Assembly: GCA_910580195.1 (NCBI GenBank)
Contig: CAJTWA010000025.1
Coordinates: forward strand, 1-52,305
DNA: 52,305 nt
Origin: an uncultured Lachnospiraceae bacterium
Lineage (GTDB): Bacteria; Bacillota; Clostridia; Lachnospirales; Lachnospiraceae
Direction: 5' to 3'
Position numbers and translations under genes: made by a program
Part shown: positions 41,313 through 49,937 of the stretch, piece after piece
Layout of the letters: the number at the start of each line of letters is the position of its first letter
Position numbering within the stretch: position 1 is the first letter of the stretch
Notes under the pieces: model-generated
Database searches by the model: none
Seen by the model: the letters and a program-made list of their open reading frames with translations, nothing else
What the model was told of the DNA's origin: nothing

Positions 41313-41344
41313 GGCTGGGGCAGCGAGGACAGGAAGGGATTTAC

Positions 41345-42799
41345 TTGGAAAAAAATATGGAGAGAGAAGCGGGAATACAGGAAGGTCCTGACAAGCTGCA
41401 TGAAGAGTGCGGCGTGTTCGGCATCTATGATTTTGACGGGAACGACGTAGCGCCTACGGTCTATTATGGGCTGTTTGCCTTGCAGCACCGGGGGCAGGAA
41501 AGCTGCGGGATTGCAGTCAGCGACACCAAAGGGCCGAAGCGGAAAGTAATTTCCCAGAAAGGGATGGGCTTGGTAAACGAGGTGTTTACCCAAGAAGGCT
41601 TGGAACAGATGCGGGGGGATATCGGCGTAGGCCACGTGCGCTATTCCACCGCGGGGGCCTCCGTCCGGGAAAATGCCCAGCCATTGGTCTTAAATTATGT
41701 GAAAGGGACGTTGGGCCTTGCCCATAACGGGAACTTAATCAATGCCAATGAGCTGCGGGAAGAGCTGGAGTACACGGGGGCAATTTTCCAGACCACCATT
41801 GATTCGGAAGTCATCGCTTACCATATCGCAAGGGAACGGCTGAATACAAATACCGTAGAGGACGCCGTGCGCCGTGCGGCAGAGAAGCTAAAAGGCGCGT
41901 TTTCGCTGGTGGTAATGAGCCCGCGGAAATTGATTGGGGCAAGGGATCCCTTTGGCTTTAAGCCTCTTTGCATTGGGAAACGGGGCAATGCCTATGTCCT
42001 TGCCTCAGAAACCTGCGCCTTGGAAACCATCGGGGCAGAGTTTGTCCGGGACGTCCTCCCGGGGGAAGTGGTGGCAATCACGCCGGAAGGGATCAAGTCA
42101 GATACCAGCCTTTGCCTGCCCAAAGAGCAGGAGGCAAGGTGCATTTTTGAGTACATCTATTTTGCAAGGCCGGACAGCCATATTGACGGGGTAAGCGTGT
42201 ACGCCGCCAGAATCCGGGCAGGGCGGTTCCTTGCCATGGATTCCCCGGTGGAGGCAGACCTTGTGGTAGGCGTGCCGGAGTCCGGGAACGTGGCAGCCTT
42301 GGGGTATTCCATGGAATCTGGGATACCATACGGCAATGCATTTGTGAAAAACGGCTATGTAGGCCGCACCTTTATCAAGCCCAAGCAAAGCAGCCGGGAA
42401 TCCAGCGTGCGGGTGAAGCTGAACGTGCTCTCTGAGGCAGTCCGGGGGAAACGCGTCATTATGATTGACGATTCCATTGTCCGTGGGACGACTTCCGGTC
42501 GGATTGTGCGGATGCTCCGGGAGGCCGGGGCAAAAGAGGTCCACGTGCGGATTTCCTCCCCGCCCTTTTTGTGGCCCTGCTATTTTGGGACGGACATCCC
42601 GGAGCGGGAGCAGCTTGTGGCTTACCAAAAGACCCTTGAGGAAATCCGGCAGGTGACAGGGGCGGACACCTTGGGCTACCTTGCCATTGGGCGGCTCCAT
42701 GAGATGGCGGAAGGCCTGCCCATCTGCAAAGGGTGCTTTACCGGGGAATACCCCATGGAACCCCCAGCGGAAGATATCCGGGGGGATTTTGAGCGGTAA
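41345..42799 (+). CDS. purF: Amidophosphoribosyltransferase
   Basis: A 484-residue enzyme for the first committed step of purine synthesis: PRPP plus glutamine to phosphoribosylamine. The catalytic cysteine becomes N-terminal after loss of a short propeptide; here it is in KLHEECGVFGIYDF, about residue 22. The glutaminase domain follows (LFALQHRGQESCGIAV). The PRTase domain has VIMIDDSIVRGTTSGRIVRM, and cysteines near the end (CYFGTD, CKGCF) suggest the iron-sulfur cluster type. The start is probably the TTG at 41345 with AGGAAGGG upstream; the ATG at 41357 is the alternative. Confidence 0.95.
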   Translation: MEKNMEREAGIQEGPDKLHEECGVFGIYDFDGNDVAPTVYYGLFALQHRGQESCGIAVSDTKGPKRKVISQKGMGLVNEVFTQEGLEQMRGDIGVGHVRYSTAGASVRENAQPLVLNYVKGTLGLAHNGNLINANELREELEYTGAIFQTTIDSEVIAYHIARERLNTNTVEDAVRRAAEKLKGAFSLVVMSPRKLIGARDPFGFKPLCIGKRGNAYVLASETCALETIGAEFVRDVLPGEVVAITPEGIKSDTSLCLPKEQEARCIFEYIYFARPDSHIDGVSVYAARIRAGRFLAMDSPVEADLVVGVPESGNVAALGYSMESGIPYGNAFVKNGYVGRTFIKPKQSSRESSVRVKLNVLSEAVRGKRVIMIDDSIVRGTTSGRIVRMLREAGAKEVHVRISSPPFLWPCYFGTDIPEREQLVAYQKTLEEIRQVTGADTLGYLAIGRLHEMAEGLPICKGCFTGEYPMEPPAEDIRGDFER

Positions 42800-42848
42800 T
42801 AAAGAGTTCATTGGAACTGGGAATAACAAGGAAATTGTATGTGGATAA

Positions 42849-42881
42849 AAAACGGAAACGATAAGAGGAAACCGTTTTCAA
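42849..42881 (+). terminator. Weak hairpin between purF and purB
   Basis: AAACGG and CCGTTT flank GAAACGATAAGAGGAAA, with TTTTC following. A short stem; likely an attenuating or processing element at most. Confidence 0.3.
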
Positions 42882-42952
42882 GGTGGAATTTTACCATTTC
42901 AAATGATTACGGTTGCTGCAGCTGATTTTTTACAGCAAGGAAGGAGAAAGCC

Positions 42953-44404
42953 ATGTCAACAGACAGATACAACAGCCCATTGTCAGAGCGGTATGCCAGC
43001 AAGGAAATGCAGTACATCTTTTCCCCGGATATGAAATTCCGTACGTGGAGGAAACTGTGGATTGCCCTTGCAGAAACAGAAATGGAACTGGGGCTGAGCG
43101 AGAATGGGAAACCAGTCATTACCAAGGAGCAGATTGACGAGCTGAAAAGCCATGCCGAGGACATCAATTATGAGGTGGCGAAGGAACGGGAAAAGCTGGT
43201 GCGCCATGACGTCATGAGCCATGTCTATGCCTATGGGCAGCAGTGCCCCAAAGCAGCCGGGATTATCCATTTAGGCGCAACCTCCTGCTATGTGGGGGAC
43301 AATACGGACATTATTGTCATGGACAAGGCCTTAAAGCTGGTGCAGAAAAAGCTGGTAAACGTCATTGCCGAGCTGGCAAAATTTGCTGATACCTACAAAG
43401 GCTTGCCAACCCTTGCATTTACCCATTTCCAGCCGGCGCAGCCTACGACGGTAGGGAAACGGGCGACGCTGTGGCTGCAGGAATTTTTGATGGATTTGGA
43501 GGATTTGGAATATACCATGGGCAGCTTAAAACTGCTAGGCTCCAAAGGAACCACCGGGACGCAGGCAAGTTTTCAGGAGCTGTTTGCGGGGAACCAGGAA
43601 ACCATTGACAAGATTGACCCTATGATTGCAGAAAAAATGGGCTTTCAGGAGTGCTACGCCGTGTCCGGCCAGACGTATTCCCGGAAGGTGGACACCCGTG
43701 TGCTCAACGTCCTTGCAGGGATTGCAGCCAGCGCCCATAAAATGTCCAACGACATCCGGCTTTTGCAGCATTTAAAAGAGGTAGAAGAGCCCTTTGAGAA
43801 AAACCAGATTGGCTCCTCCGCCATGGCTTACAAGCGCAACCCCATGCGCAGCGAGCGGATTGCCTCCCTTGCCCGGTACGTGATGGTGGACGCCCTGAAC
43901 CCGGCCATTACCTCCGCAACCCAGTGGTTCGAGCGGACCTTGGACGATTCCGCCAACAAGCGGCTTTCCGTGCCGGAAGGGTTCCTTGCGGTGGACGGGA
44001 TTTTAGACTTGTGCCTAAACGTGGTAGACGGGCTTGTGGTTTATGAAAAAGTCATCCGCAAGCACATGATGGCAGAGCTGCCCTTTATGGCAACGGAAAA
44101 TATCATGATGGATGCTGTGAAAAACGGCAGCAGCCGCCAAGAAATGCATGAGAAAATCCGCCAGCTTTCCATGGAGGCCGGCAGGCAGGTCAAGGAGGAA
44201 GGGAAGGACAATAACCTTCTGGAGCTGATTGCCGCAGACCCAGCCTTCCACTTAACCTTAGAAGAACTGGAACAATCTATGGATCCGTCCCGGTATGTAG
44301 GCCGCGCGCCCCTGCAGGTAGAAAAGTTCTTGGCGCAGGCCGTGGAGCCAGTGCTTGGGCGGCATGAAGAGATGCTGGGGATGACGGCCGAGATTAATGT
44401 GTAA
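42953..44404 (+). CDS. purB: Adenylosuccinate lyase
   Basis: A 483-residue fumarase/aspartase-superfamily lyase acting twice in purine synthesis: SAICAR to AICAR and adenylosuccinate to AMP. The family signature is SSAMAYKRNPMRSERI (about residues 285-300) with the flexible loop serine, and further conserved parts are THFQPAQPTTVGKRATLWLQ and LGATSCYVGDNTDIIVM. AAGGAGAAAGCC precedes the ATG. With purC and purF it gives three, not all, purine genes; the rest must be elsewhere. Confidence 0.96.
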   Translation: MSTDRYNSPLSERYASKEMQYIFSPDMKFRTWRKLWIALAETEMELGLSENGKPVITKEQIDELKSHAEDINYEVAKEREKLVRHDVMSHVYAYGQQCPKAAGIIHLGATSCYVGDNTDIIVMDKALKLVQKKLVNVIAELAKFADTYKGLPTLAFTHFQPAQPTTVGKRATLWLQEFLMDLEDLEYTMGSLKLLGSKGTTGTQASFQELFAGNQETIDKIDPMIAEKMGFQECYAVSGQTYSRKVDTRVLNVLAGIAASAHKMSNDIRLLQHLKEVEEPFEKNQIGSSAMAYKRNPMRSERIASLARYVMVDALNPAITSATQWFERTLDDSANKRLSVPEGFLAVDGILDLCLNVVDGLVVYEKVIRKHMMAELPFMATENIMMDAVKNGSSRQEMHEKIRQLSMEAGRQVKEEGKDNNLLELIAADPAFHLTLEELEQSMDPSRYVGRAPLQVEKFLAQAVEPVLGRHEEMLGMTAEINV

Positions 44405-44424
44405 CAAAATAGGATAGGGATGCG

Positions 44425-44526
44425 AAAGGGCTGCCGGAACATACGGTTTGTGGATATATGGCTGTGCTATTTAGAAGAAACACAGTATATTTGATAAAAT
44501 CCAGCCGTGTTCCGGCAGCCCTTTTG
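44425..44526. terminator. Shared terminator with a 66-base loop
   Basis: AAAGGGCTGCCGGAACA (44425-44441) pairs perfectly with TGTTCCGGCAGCCCTTT (44508-44524), followed by TTGG on the plus strand. It stands between convergent purB and the histidine kinase gene. Confidence 0.65.
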
Positions 44527-44557
44527 GAATAAAGGTAAGAGGGTTTTGTGGATTTCC

Positions 44558-45994
44558 TCACAGGAAAAATGTGAAGGTTGTATAATCGCACGCATTGCTC
44601 CCACAGGCAATCCGGATCCCATGCCGCCCTGCAATCTGTTTTGCAATGGAAAGCCCAAGGCCGGTGCCGCCCTTATTCTGCCCGGGCCGCCCCATGTAGA
44701 AGCGGTCAAAAATATAGGGGATGTCTTCCGGCAAAATCCCGCTGCCGCAGTCCGAAATGGAAACCGCCGGGCCGCCCCCTTCCCTATGCATTTTGACGGA
44801 TACGGCGCTGCCCGGTGGGGCAAACTTTACGGCATTGTCAAGGATAATGACAAACATCTGCCTAAGCCTTCCGTAATCCCCGAAAAAGCAGAGGTTCCCC
44901 AAATCATTTTCCAGTTCTATCCTTACTTCCTTCTGCCCTGCAATCCGCTGCATGGAACGGATTGCTTCTTTTAGGATGTCGGTGAGGTTGAGTTCCGTTT
45001 TTTCAATCTGGAAATCCGTGCTTTGGAGCCGGGAGAGTTCCAGCAAATCATTTACAAGGCGTTCCAGATGGGCGGTGTCAGCAGACATCTGGCGGAAATA
45101 GCCCTGCATTTCCACAGGGTCGGCTACCAGCCCTTCCGTAAGGACTTCCAAAGAGCCCTTGAGGACGGTAACGGGAGTCCGCAGCTCATGGGAAATGTTT
45201 GACATAAAATCCTGCCGCATGCTGTCCAGCTTCTCCCGTTCTTTTTCCACCGTGGACAGTTGGGCAAACAGCTTGTCAATGTTGCAGGCAAGGGAGCCGA
45301 TTTCGTCGTCCTGCGTAACCTCCGTCCGGGCAGAATAGTCGCCTCCCATGGCCTGTTCTGCTGCCAGCCCGATTTTTTTCAATGGGTTGATAAAATGGCG
45401 TGCCAGAAGGACGGAAAGGACAAAGGCAAGGACTAGGGCGACAGAAATGCAGAATGTAAGGATCAGGACGCCGCCCTGCTGGGCCTGCCGGATGCCTGTG
45501 ATTGGGCTGTGCAGGAGCAGGGCTGCGCTGATTTCCCCGTCTGCCCCATAGACTGGGGCGCCCACCGTAATGGAAGGGCTGCCGAGGACGGGGCCAAATT
45601 CACGGTTTGACACCACATCCCCTTCAAACACTTGCTGGATTAAGCCTTCGGCGCCCGAGGGCAGCGAACGGTAGGACAAGGCGCTGTTGCGGTGGCCTGT
45701 CTGGATCATCTGGGCGTGCTCGTCTGCAAGCCATACCTCGCTCATGGCAATGTCGTCAAGGAACCGCAGGTATGCCCCATAGCCTCCGGACATCCCCCGC
45801 CCCTGCCGCGGTACTTGGGAAAACTGGGAGAGTGTTTCTGCAATAGAAACTGCCCGGGCTTTCAGCTCATCTTCATGCAGCTTTGCCGTGTGCTGGGTAA
45901 AAAGCGCGAAAAACAAAATGCCAGCGATAACGGAAAACAAAAGGAGCACCACGGAAAAATACCCAATTAATCGGTAAGTAATTTTATGCTTCAT
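44558..45994 (-). CDS. Sensor histidine kinase
   Basis: A 478-residue membrane kinase. TM1 is about residues 9-33, an outside sensor about 34-172, TM2 about 175-200, HAMP about 200-250 (FINPLKKIGLAAEQAMGG). The HisKA box has His269 in SNISHELRTPVTVLKGSLEV. The ATPase domain shows N (ILDNAVKFAPPGS), G1 (SISDCGSGILPEDI) and G2 (GGTGLGLSIAKQIAGRHGIR). It follows its response regulator with 9 bases between and has GGGAGG before the ATG. The signal is unknown; the DUF2680 exported protein encoded divergently suggests an envelope or cation signal (inference). Confidence 0.94.
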   Translation of the reverse strand: MKHKITYRLIGYFSVVLLLFSVIAGILFFALFTQHTAKLHEDELKARAVSIAETLSQFSQVPRQGRGMSGGYGAYLRFLDDIAMSEVWLADEHAQMIQTGHRNSALSYRSLPSGAEGLIQQVFEGDVVSNREFGPVLGSPSITVGAPVYGADGEISAALLLHSPITGIRQAQQGGVLILTFCISVALVLAFVLSVLLARHFINPLKKIGLAAEQAMGGDYSARTEVTQDDEIGSLACNIDKLFAQLSTVEKEREKLDSMRQDFMSNISHELRTPVTVLKGSLEVLTEGLVADPVEMQGYFRQMSADTAHLERLVNDLLELSRLQSTDFQIEKTELNLTDILKEAIRSMQRIAGQKEVRIELENDLGNLCFFGDYGRLRQMFVIILDNAVKFAPPGSAVSVKMHREGGGPAVSISDCGSGILPEDIPYIFDRFYMGRPGQNKGGTGLGLSIAKQIAGRHGIRIACGSNACDYTTFTFFL

Positions 45995-46003
45995 AGAGCC
46001 TCC

Positions 46004-46690
46004 CTAATTCCCTTCAAATTTGTACCCCATGCCCCAAATAGTCTTAATCTGCCAGTTGGGGTGGGGCACCTTCCCTAATTTGGCGCGCAGCCGTTTGATA
46101 TGGCTGTCCACGGTGCGGCTGTCCCCATAATAATCATAGCCCCATAAATCGCTGAGGAGGTTGTCCCTAGAAAAAATTTTCCCCCGGTTCTTAAGGAGCG
46201 TCCAGAGGATTTCAAGTTCCTTTTTTGTCAACGTAATGGCCTGCCCTCCTACCGTCACGGAGGCATTGTCCAGATTGACGGAAAGGTTGCTATAGGAAAT
46301 GCAGTTCGCCCCGCCCACCTGCTTGGGGCAGTCAATCCGCCGCAGGACAGCACGGACCCGGGCCATGACCTCGTTGCCGGAAAAAGGCTTTACGATGTAG
46401 TCGTCCGCGCCGATATCCAGCCCCATAATCCGCTCAAAGTCCTCCCCTCTGGCCGTTATCATAATAATTGGGACATTGGAAACCCTGCGTATTTCCCGGC
46501 ACACCTCAAAGCCGTCCTTCACCGGCATCATCACGTCCAGCAGGACCACGGAAAATTTGTGTTGCCCAAACAGCTCCAGCACTTCTTCGCCATTGTAGGC
46601 AACGACAGGCTCAAAATTTTCCTTTTTGGCAAATTCACTTAGGATTTTTGTGATTTGCACATTGTCGTCTGCGATTAAAATTTTCTCCAT
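46004..46690 (-). CDS. OmpR-family response regulator
   Basis: A 228-residue regulator. The receiver begins MEKILIADDNVQITKILSEF with acidic pocket residues and the phospho-accepting aspartate near residue 51 in VVLLDVMMPVKDGFEV; the lysine is in DDYIVKPFSGNEV. The C-terminal winged helix shows LTKKELEILWTLLKNRGKIF and the recognition part SRTVDSHIKRLRAKLG. I choose the second ATG (46690) because AAGGAGG ends six bases before it but abuts the first ATG. It forms an operon with the histidine kinase. Confidence 0.94.
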   Translation of the reverse strand: MEKILIADDNVQITKILSEFAKKENFEPVVAYNGEEVLELFGQHKFSVVLLDVMMPVKDGFEVCREIRRVSNVPIIMITARGEDFERIMGLDIGADDYIVKPFSGNEVMARVRAVLRRIDCPKQVGGANCISYSNLSVNLDNASVTVGGQAITLTKKELEILWTLLKNRGKIFSRDNLLSDLWGYDYYGDSRTVDSHIKRLRAKLGKVPHPNWQIKTIWGMGYKFEGN

Positions 46691-46714
46691 GCCCATCCTC
46701 CTTTTCGGCTCAAA

Positions 46715-46880
46715 TTTTGCCTAGGCCTATCTTCCTTTGCGGTGGAAGTTTCGGCTATGCCCAACTTCTTTTGCAGTAGAAGTTTTGCCTAGGCCTATCT
46801 TCCTTTGCGGTGGAAGTTTCGGTTATGCCCAACTTCTTTTGCAGTGGAAGTTTTGCCTAGGCCTATCTTCCTTTTCTGAT
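46715..46880 (-). repeat. 68-base tandem repeat in the response regulator leader
   Basis: Units start at 46719, 46787 and 46855 (TTTTGCCTAGGCCTATCTTC). Each unit holds two short hairpins: CTTCC TTTGCGGT GGAAG and ACTTCT TTTGCAGT AGAAGT. It lies immediately upstream of the ribosome binding site on the minus strand. Confidence 0.92.
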
Positions 46881-46970
46881 AAAGTTACCATAAAACTTTG
46901 TCTTTTTTGTGGCATTTTCCCTTAATTTTATCACAAATAAGCGCACAGAAAAACATAATTTTGCCATAAC

Positions 46971-47024
46971 TTGCAGGTATGATGTATTTGCAGGGAAGGG
47001 AAAGCAAAAAACCTGCCTGCAAAT
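46971..47024 (+). promoter_or_regulatory. Repeated TTGCAGG sites and hairpin upstream of the DUF2680 gene
   Basis: TTGCAGG occurs at 46971 and 46988 (17 bases apart), and ATTTGCAGG (46986-46994) pairs with CCTGCAAAT (47016-47024). These may be response regulator sites or a leader hairpin. Confidence 0.35.
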
Positions 47025-47054
47025 AAAAACTAATTGGACAAGGAGGTTATAACG

Positions 47055-47537
47055 ATGAAGAATTTTAAGAGGAACATGGCGGTTTTGGGGATAGTTTCCA
47101 TGCTGTCCGTTAGTTCAGTAACTGCATTGGCTGCAGGCGCCCAGAGCCCTGCGGACGCGGCTGCTTCGCTGACCGGGCGGGATGTGGAGGACGTCATCCG
47201 GGAGCGGATGGAAACGGGAAAGACCTTTGGGGCAATTGCAGCAGAGGCAGGCAAACTTGAGGAGTTCAAGCAGAAAATCCTTGAAGCAAGGGAGCAGATA
47301 CTCAGCGAGGACGTGGAAAAAGGCGTGATTACACAAGAAGAAGCGGATGATATCATAGAAGCCGTGAAGGAGCGGCAGGCTCTGTGCGACGGCACTGGGT
47401 ACGGATATGGCTGCGGGCGCGGCGGCTATGGGTATGGCTGCGGGTATGGCGGCGCAGGCTATGGCCGCGGGTATGGCCGTGGGATGGGCGGCGGCTGGGG
47501 ACGCCGGAATGGTTCCTGCCTGTATTATGGCAATTAA
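47055..47537 (+). CDS. Exported DUF2680-type protein with Gly/Tyr-rich tail
   Basis: A 160-residue exported protein. The signal peptide is MKNFKRNMAVLGIVSMLSVS and on to an AlaLeuAlaAla cleavage region. A helical DUF2680-like domain follows (DAAASLTGRDVEDVIRERME, then FGAIAAEAGKLEEFKQKILE) with the QEEADDIIEAVKE repeat type. The last 45 residues are mostly Gly, Tyr, Arg and Cys (YGYGCGRGGYGYGCGYGGAG). The gene has AAGGAGG and is divergent from the two-component genes, so it is a likely target or modulator of that system. Similar proteins resemble metal- or stress-linked periplasmic helices; that is inference only. Confidence 0.8.
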   Translation: MKNFKRNMAVLGIVSMLSVSSVTALAAGAQSPADAAASLTGRDVEDVIRERMETGKTFGAIAAEAGKLEEFKQKILEAREQILSEDVEKGVITQEEADDIIEAVKERQALCDGTGYGYGCGRGGYGYGCGYGGAGYGRGYGRGMGGGWGRRNGSCLYYGN

Positions 47538-47650
47538 ACTATTTGAAAGGCAATTCCTGCCTGTATTACGGCGGTTAAACCATTTGAAAGGCAATTCCTG
47601 CTTGTATTACGGCAGTTAAACCATTTGAAAAGCAATTCCTGCTTGATTTG
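47511..47650 (+). repeat. 41-base tandem repeat grown from the DUF2680 gene 3' end
   Basis: TTCCTGCCTGTATTATGGCA at 47513 recurs at 47554, 47595 and, broken, at 47635, each followed by a TAAAC(C/T)ATTTGAAA-like end. The unit contains the last codons and the stop. Period 41 shifts the frame, so later copies are not translated as an extension. Confidence 0.92.
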
Positions 47651-47659
47651 AGGAAAGGA

Positions 47660-47817
47660 ATTACTCCGGCGGTTAAATATTGATGTATCTTGCTTATCTA
47701 AGTTTCCATGTGCCGCGTTGTTATCTGTTGACGTAGCCCCCTATGCCGCTTTCTTCCGCTTTAAATATGAAAAATTATCCTGCTCAACTTACATTGGTAT
47801 TTAACCGCTGGAGCCAT
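47660..47817. repeat. Palindromic element, family A, copy 2 (diverged)
   Basis: It begins ATTACTCCGGCGGTTAAATA and ends with ATTTAACCGCTGGAG; the centre keeps CGTTGTTATCTGTTGACGTA. Both arms have drifted more than in copies 1 and 3. Confidence 0.85.
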
Positions 47818-47820
47818 AAT

Positions 47821-48402
47821 ATGGATGGGCAGAATTTATTCTTTCACGGGCTTTATACCCCGTTGCTGGCATCGTTCTGGGAAAGGAACTTGATAAGATA
47901 CGGTATCCCGCTTGCAGTGGAGCTGTTCCTTGCGGGGAATGTTGGATCCTGCAAGGAACACTGTCAGGTTCCTGTCCAGCCCTTTTGGAATTTCATCCGG
48001 AAGGGCTGGATAGTTTGTATTTAGGCCAGAGCATTTTTCAAACACGCCCCAGCCCTGCATACGACGGGCAAAAGTGCTTATAGCATAGCGGCATATATTT
48101 GGAATTTAAGAATATTCCATAGGCGTGGAGGAGCGGCTGTAGTATGGTGTTTCACGTTTGGAGCTGGAAAGCGGGGGCTGCTTTTCATGAAAGAGCCGTA
48201 TGGATTGTTGAAAATGCACAATGATTTTTAGGAATATTTTACATTTTATTAGATATTATTTATAGACTTCCAACAATCCATGTGTTACAATACAAATATA
48301 TACAAGTTTTGCTTGGAAAATATAAACAGATTTAGGAATTTTTATTAATATAGCGGGCAAGCAGTGTGCATAGAAGGCTGTTTTTCGAATAATTAAAATT
48401 GC
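47821..48402. other. Non-coding stretch with hairpins and a spaced inverted repeat
   Basis: No supported gene in about 580 bases. Visible structures: CCAGCCCTT...AAGGGCTGG (about 47977-48009), TTCCTTGC...GCAAGGAA (about 47925-47958), and TGGATTGTTG (48201-48210) against CAACAATCCA (48271-48280), arms 60 bases apart. The composition turns AT-rich from about 48200. Confidence 0.4.
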
Positions 48403-48431
48403 TTGACCTGTAGAATGGGATATGGTAAAAT
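48403..48431 (+). promoter_or_regulatory. Sigma-A promoter of the two unknown genes
   Basis: TTGACC (48403-48408), 17 bases, TAAAAT (48426-48431), about 115 bases before the first ATG. Confidence 0.6.
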
Positions 48432-48547
48432 ATGGATTTGTGTGATAATGCCTACAGAACAGTTTACAGGGGGCGGCAGTTGCACATTTGTAGTTACAGC
48501 ACATATTTTATTAGTATAAAATATCAAATAGGAGGAGGGGAGAGGTT

Positions 48548-48730
48548 ATGTTAGCAGCAAAGGGTTTGTTACAGGCATTGTCGGATGCAGAAGAAATAGA
48601 GAAATACAACGACTGCAATGATGACCATGATTTTGGGAAGGTTTTGGAACTTTACATAGAACCTGATGAAATTGATTGTGAAGTAATGTGCTCGGATGGG
48701 CAGAAACGGAGTTTGTTATTCAAAGACTAA
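48548..48730 (+). CDS. Small acidic protein of unknown function
   Basis: A 60-residue protein starting MLAAKGLLQALSDAEEIEKY with a strong GGAGGAGGGG before the ATG. It is very acidic (CNDCNDDHDFGKVLELYIEP) and lacks membrane or export signals. It lies 15 bases before the 217-residue gene and shares its promoter and terminator, so the two are probably partners. The family is not recognised. Small acidic first genes in two-gene sets may be antitoxin-like, but nothing else supports that here. Confidence 0.55.
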   Translation: MLAAKGLLQALSDAEEIEKYNDCNDDHDFGKVLELYIEPDEIDCEVMCSDGQKRSLLFKD

Positions 48731-48745
48731 GGGGAGAATAGATAC

Positions 48746-49399
48746 TTGACGATGAACAATGAGCAACTATCAGATACAAATAGGCTTTTATTTGATTACG
48801 TAATCGCAGACATTCTTTCTCAGGTTTGTAGGAATAACCCCAATTATTGCGTGAAGCATGTGATAGGCGAAGACAGTTTCCAAGTTGCAACCTGGAAGGC
48901 AATGGCCAGGTACGAGGCGAAAGCGTTAGAACATATGTCGGGGAAGCGGTTAGACAGGCATAAGCTGGCATCCTGCATATGTGGGGCGATTATAGAAATA
49001 CAGCCGCTGGAGGGGCAGAACGGTGCAAAGATTCCCAAAAATGCCAATGAAATAGTAGCATTGTATGTTGGCTTGAGTGTTGTGAAGGTATTTATGATGT
49101 ATGATGTGTTACGCGACGCTCCTATGGACAGAAGGGATGAAATCCGGAGATATTTAAAAAATAAATTTGAAATGAAACTTCCTTCTTTGGAGGAGAACGT
49201 TTGTGATACGCAAGAGTACCACCGGAATATAATCAATGCATTATATTGGAGCCATGGCAAATGCGATATTTCCCGGAAAGAATGTTTCCGGTATGATATT
49301 TGGGCGTATGCTAAGATTTTTTACCATCTGGAATTGTTTAATAAAGATTATTTGAAAAATTTTTATCTGGAGTATGCCAGACGGTTAGGGTGCGATTGA
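48746..49399 (+). CDS. Protein of unknown function, 217 residues
   Basis: A soluble helical protein starting MTMNNEQLSDTNRLLFDYVI. A conserved-looking centre is LASCICGAIIEIQPLEGQ and VALYVGLSVVKVFMMYDVLR; the end is aromatic and basic (YDIWAYAKIFYHLELFNKDY). I see no catalytic motif. The start is probably the TTG at 48746, nine bases after AGGGGAG; an ATG six bases later is possible. AT-rich codon use and the isolated two-gene unit with its own promoter and terminator suggest horizontal transfer. Toxin, defence or regulatory roles are all open. Confidence 0.6.
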   Translation: MTMNNEQLSDTNRLLFDYVIADILSQVCRNNPNYCVKHVIGEDSFQVATWKAMARYEAKALEHMSGKRLDRHKLASCICGAIIEIQPLEGQNGAKIPKNANEIVALYVGLSVVKVFMMYDVLRDAPMDRRDEIRRYLKNKFEMKLPSLEENVCDTQEYHRNIINALYWSHGKCDISRKECFRYDIWAYAKIFYHLELFNKDYLKNFYLEYARRLGCD

Positions 49400-49421
49400 A
49401 AATTTATTTCATAAGTGGGAA

Positions 49422-49452
49422 GAGCAGGAAAATCAGTTTCCTGCTCTTTTTT
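49422..49452 (+). terminator. Intrinsic terminator after the unknown gene pair
   Basis: GAGCAGGAAA (49422-49431) pairs perfectly with TTTCCTGCTC (49437-49446), loop ATCAG, then TTTTTT. Confidence 0.93.
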
Positions 49453-49453
49453 C

Positions 49454-49766
49454 ATCTTATAGGAAATACCGTGCCACTGTGAAGTGATGAAGTGCATGGA
49501 TTTCCTATAAGATAAAACCCTCCGGGAGGATGCGCACTCGCACGAAGGGTATTATGTCGCCAAGGCGACCGTGCTCGGCGCGCAAAGTGAACAAGCCCCT
49601 CAAGATTGAGGGGTTAGGGGAGTTGATGTGGGTTTGCCCACTTTGTTCTTTCATAGGAAAGCGCACCCTATGAAATGAAAGCCCTTCGGGAGATGATGCG
49701 GAGCTTTGCGAGCGGAACAAAAGCTGCGCTTGCCAGAGAAGACGGACGCGGGAGTGCGAAGGGCAA
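49454..49766. ncRNA. Cluster of perfect hairpins in two related units upstream of eno
   Basis: Unit 1: ATCTTATAGGAAAT (49454-49467) pairs with ATTTCCTATAAGAT (49499-49512), then CCCTCCGGGAGGATGCG and CGAAGGG. Middle: hairpins GTCGCCAAGGCGAC (49556-49569), CCCCTCAAGATTGAGGGG (49596-49613), GTGGGTTTGCCCAC (49628-49641). Unit 2: TTTCATAGG (49649-49657) pairs with CCTATGAAA (49667-49675), then GCCCTTCGGGAGATGATGCG and GAAGGGC closing a larger stem (49681-49687 with 49758-49764). Units 1 and 2 share order and wording. I cannot tell whether it is an RNA gene, an eno leader or a mobile repeat. Confidence 0.5.
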
Positions 49767-49937
49767 ACCGCCATGAAAACCTGCCATTTCATTGTTATTT
49801 TTAATCTTTTTAATTCCCCTCCAGTTTCCGTATAATTGCCAGATTCCTGCAAATACTGTAAACAGGGAAATGCCGTAGCGCCAGAACATCCGGGCTGCTA
49901 CAAAAATCTTGCGATAGGAAATGGAAGGAGAACAACT

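Noticed and set aside
47743..48060. Short frames on both strands after family A copy 2
   Set aside because: They start inside the palindromic element, have no ribosome sites and no plausible product.
49454..49766. CRISPR array
   Set aside because: Hairpins differ in sequence and spacing and there are no regular identical repeats with spacers; no cas genes are present.
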